Assembly (NCBI GenBank): GCA_964369845.1 | Contig: CAYJFJ010000030.1 | Location: 1-11,469 of the forward strand | DNA length: 11,469 nt | Source: CAKOSP01 sp964369845 | GTDB lineage: Bacteria > Bacillota_I > Bacilli_A > RF39 > UBA660 | Reading direction: 5' to 3' | Shown: positions 11,468-11,469 of the stretch, one piece after another | Layout of the letters: each line of letters begins with the position of its first letter | Numbering within the stretch: the stretch's first letter is position 1 | Notes under the pieces: generated by a model | The model's input: only the letters and a program-made list of their open reading frames with translations | Told to the model about the DNA's origin: nothing | Databases searched by the model: none | Translations under genes and position numbers: made by a program

Positions 11468-11469
11468 TA

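Noticed and set aside
1..11469. Alternative genetic code (TGA = Trp), as in Mollicutes
   Set aside because: Tryptophan positions in conserved proteins are TGG, for example SFWREK in Obg and LGNW in AlaRS, and TGA acts as stop of the M50 protease gene.
1..11469. Mobile elements, phage genes, CRISPR arrays, tRNA or rRNA genes
   Set aside because: No transposase, integrase, spaced direct repeats or clover-leaf sequence was found; gene order is conserved chromosomal backbone.

Overview
The window is strongly AT-rich, uses the standard code (TGG for Trp, TGA as one of the stops) and reads as a chromosomal piece of a low-GC Firmicute. Its backbone follows the Bacillus subtilis chromosome: a SPOR-domain protein (SpoIIB-like), MreC, MreD, SpoIVFA-like, SpoIVFB-like, L21, Prp (YsxB), L27 and Obg occur in the order known from B. 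subtilis, but mreB, minC/minD and spo0B are missing between them and several proteins are shortened. This fits a Bacilli lineage with a reduced genome, for example an uncultured gut-type relative of Erysipelotrichia/RF39. The lineage is inference. No mobile element, CRISPR array, tRNA or rRNA was seen.

Layout. 1-1430: a minus-strand GspE/PilB-type secretion or pilus ATPase with its own promoter and a bidirectional terminator. 1472-4216: a tightly packed, overlapping plus-strand operon for envelope/sporulation-type proteins (SPOR protein, mreC, mreD, degenerate LytM protein, M50 protease). 4206-5233: the ribosomal operon rplU-prp-rpmA, with a strong promoter inside the end of the protease gene, an L21-type leader that can hide the Shine-Dalgarno, and a terminator overlapping the end of rpmA. 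5255-6670: obgE with two extended -10 boxes; its terminator lies inside a convergent DUF192-like gene that overlaps obgE by 30 bases. 6980-7669: an unrecognised 201-residue protein with its own good promoter. 7694-8864: an AI-2E-family permease. 8857-11467: an alanine T-box riboswitch controlling a two-gene operon, a P-loop dNMP-kinase-like protein followed by an unusually short alanyl-tRNA synthetase, closed by two tandem terminators.

How the parts work together. SpoIVFA and SpoIVFB form the membrane complex that processes pro-sigma-K in Bacillus spores. Here the SpoIVFA-like protein contains no histidine, so it can only be a scaffold or regulator, while the M50 protease keeps its catalytic residues. 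Prp should trim the N-terminal extension of L27, but the extension here differs from the usual site. The T-box has a GCT specifier and a TGGT acceptor-binding sequence, so uncharged tRNA-Ala should switch on both the synthetase and the kinase in front of it.

The most unusual item is the 593-residue AlaRS. It keeps the catalytic core and the zinc-binding SAD editing residues at the same spacing as E. coli (102 residues between the first His and the Cys), but it lacks the beta-barrel before the SAD module and the whole C-Ala domain, and it carries a Cys-rich insert.
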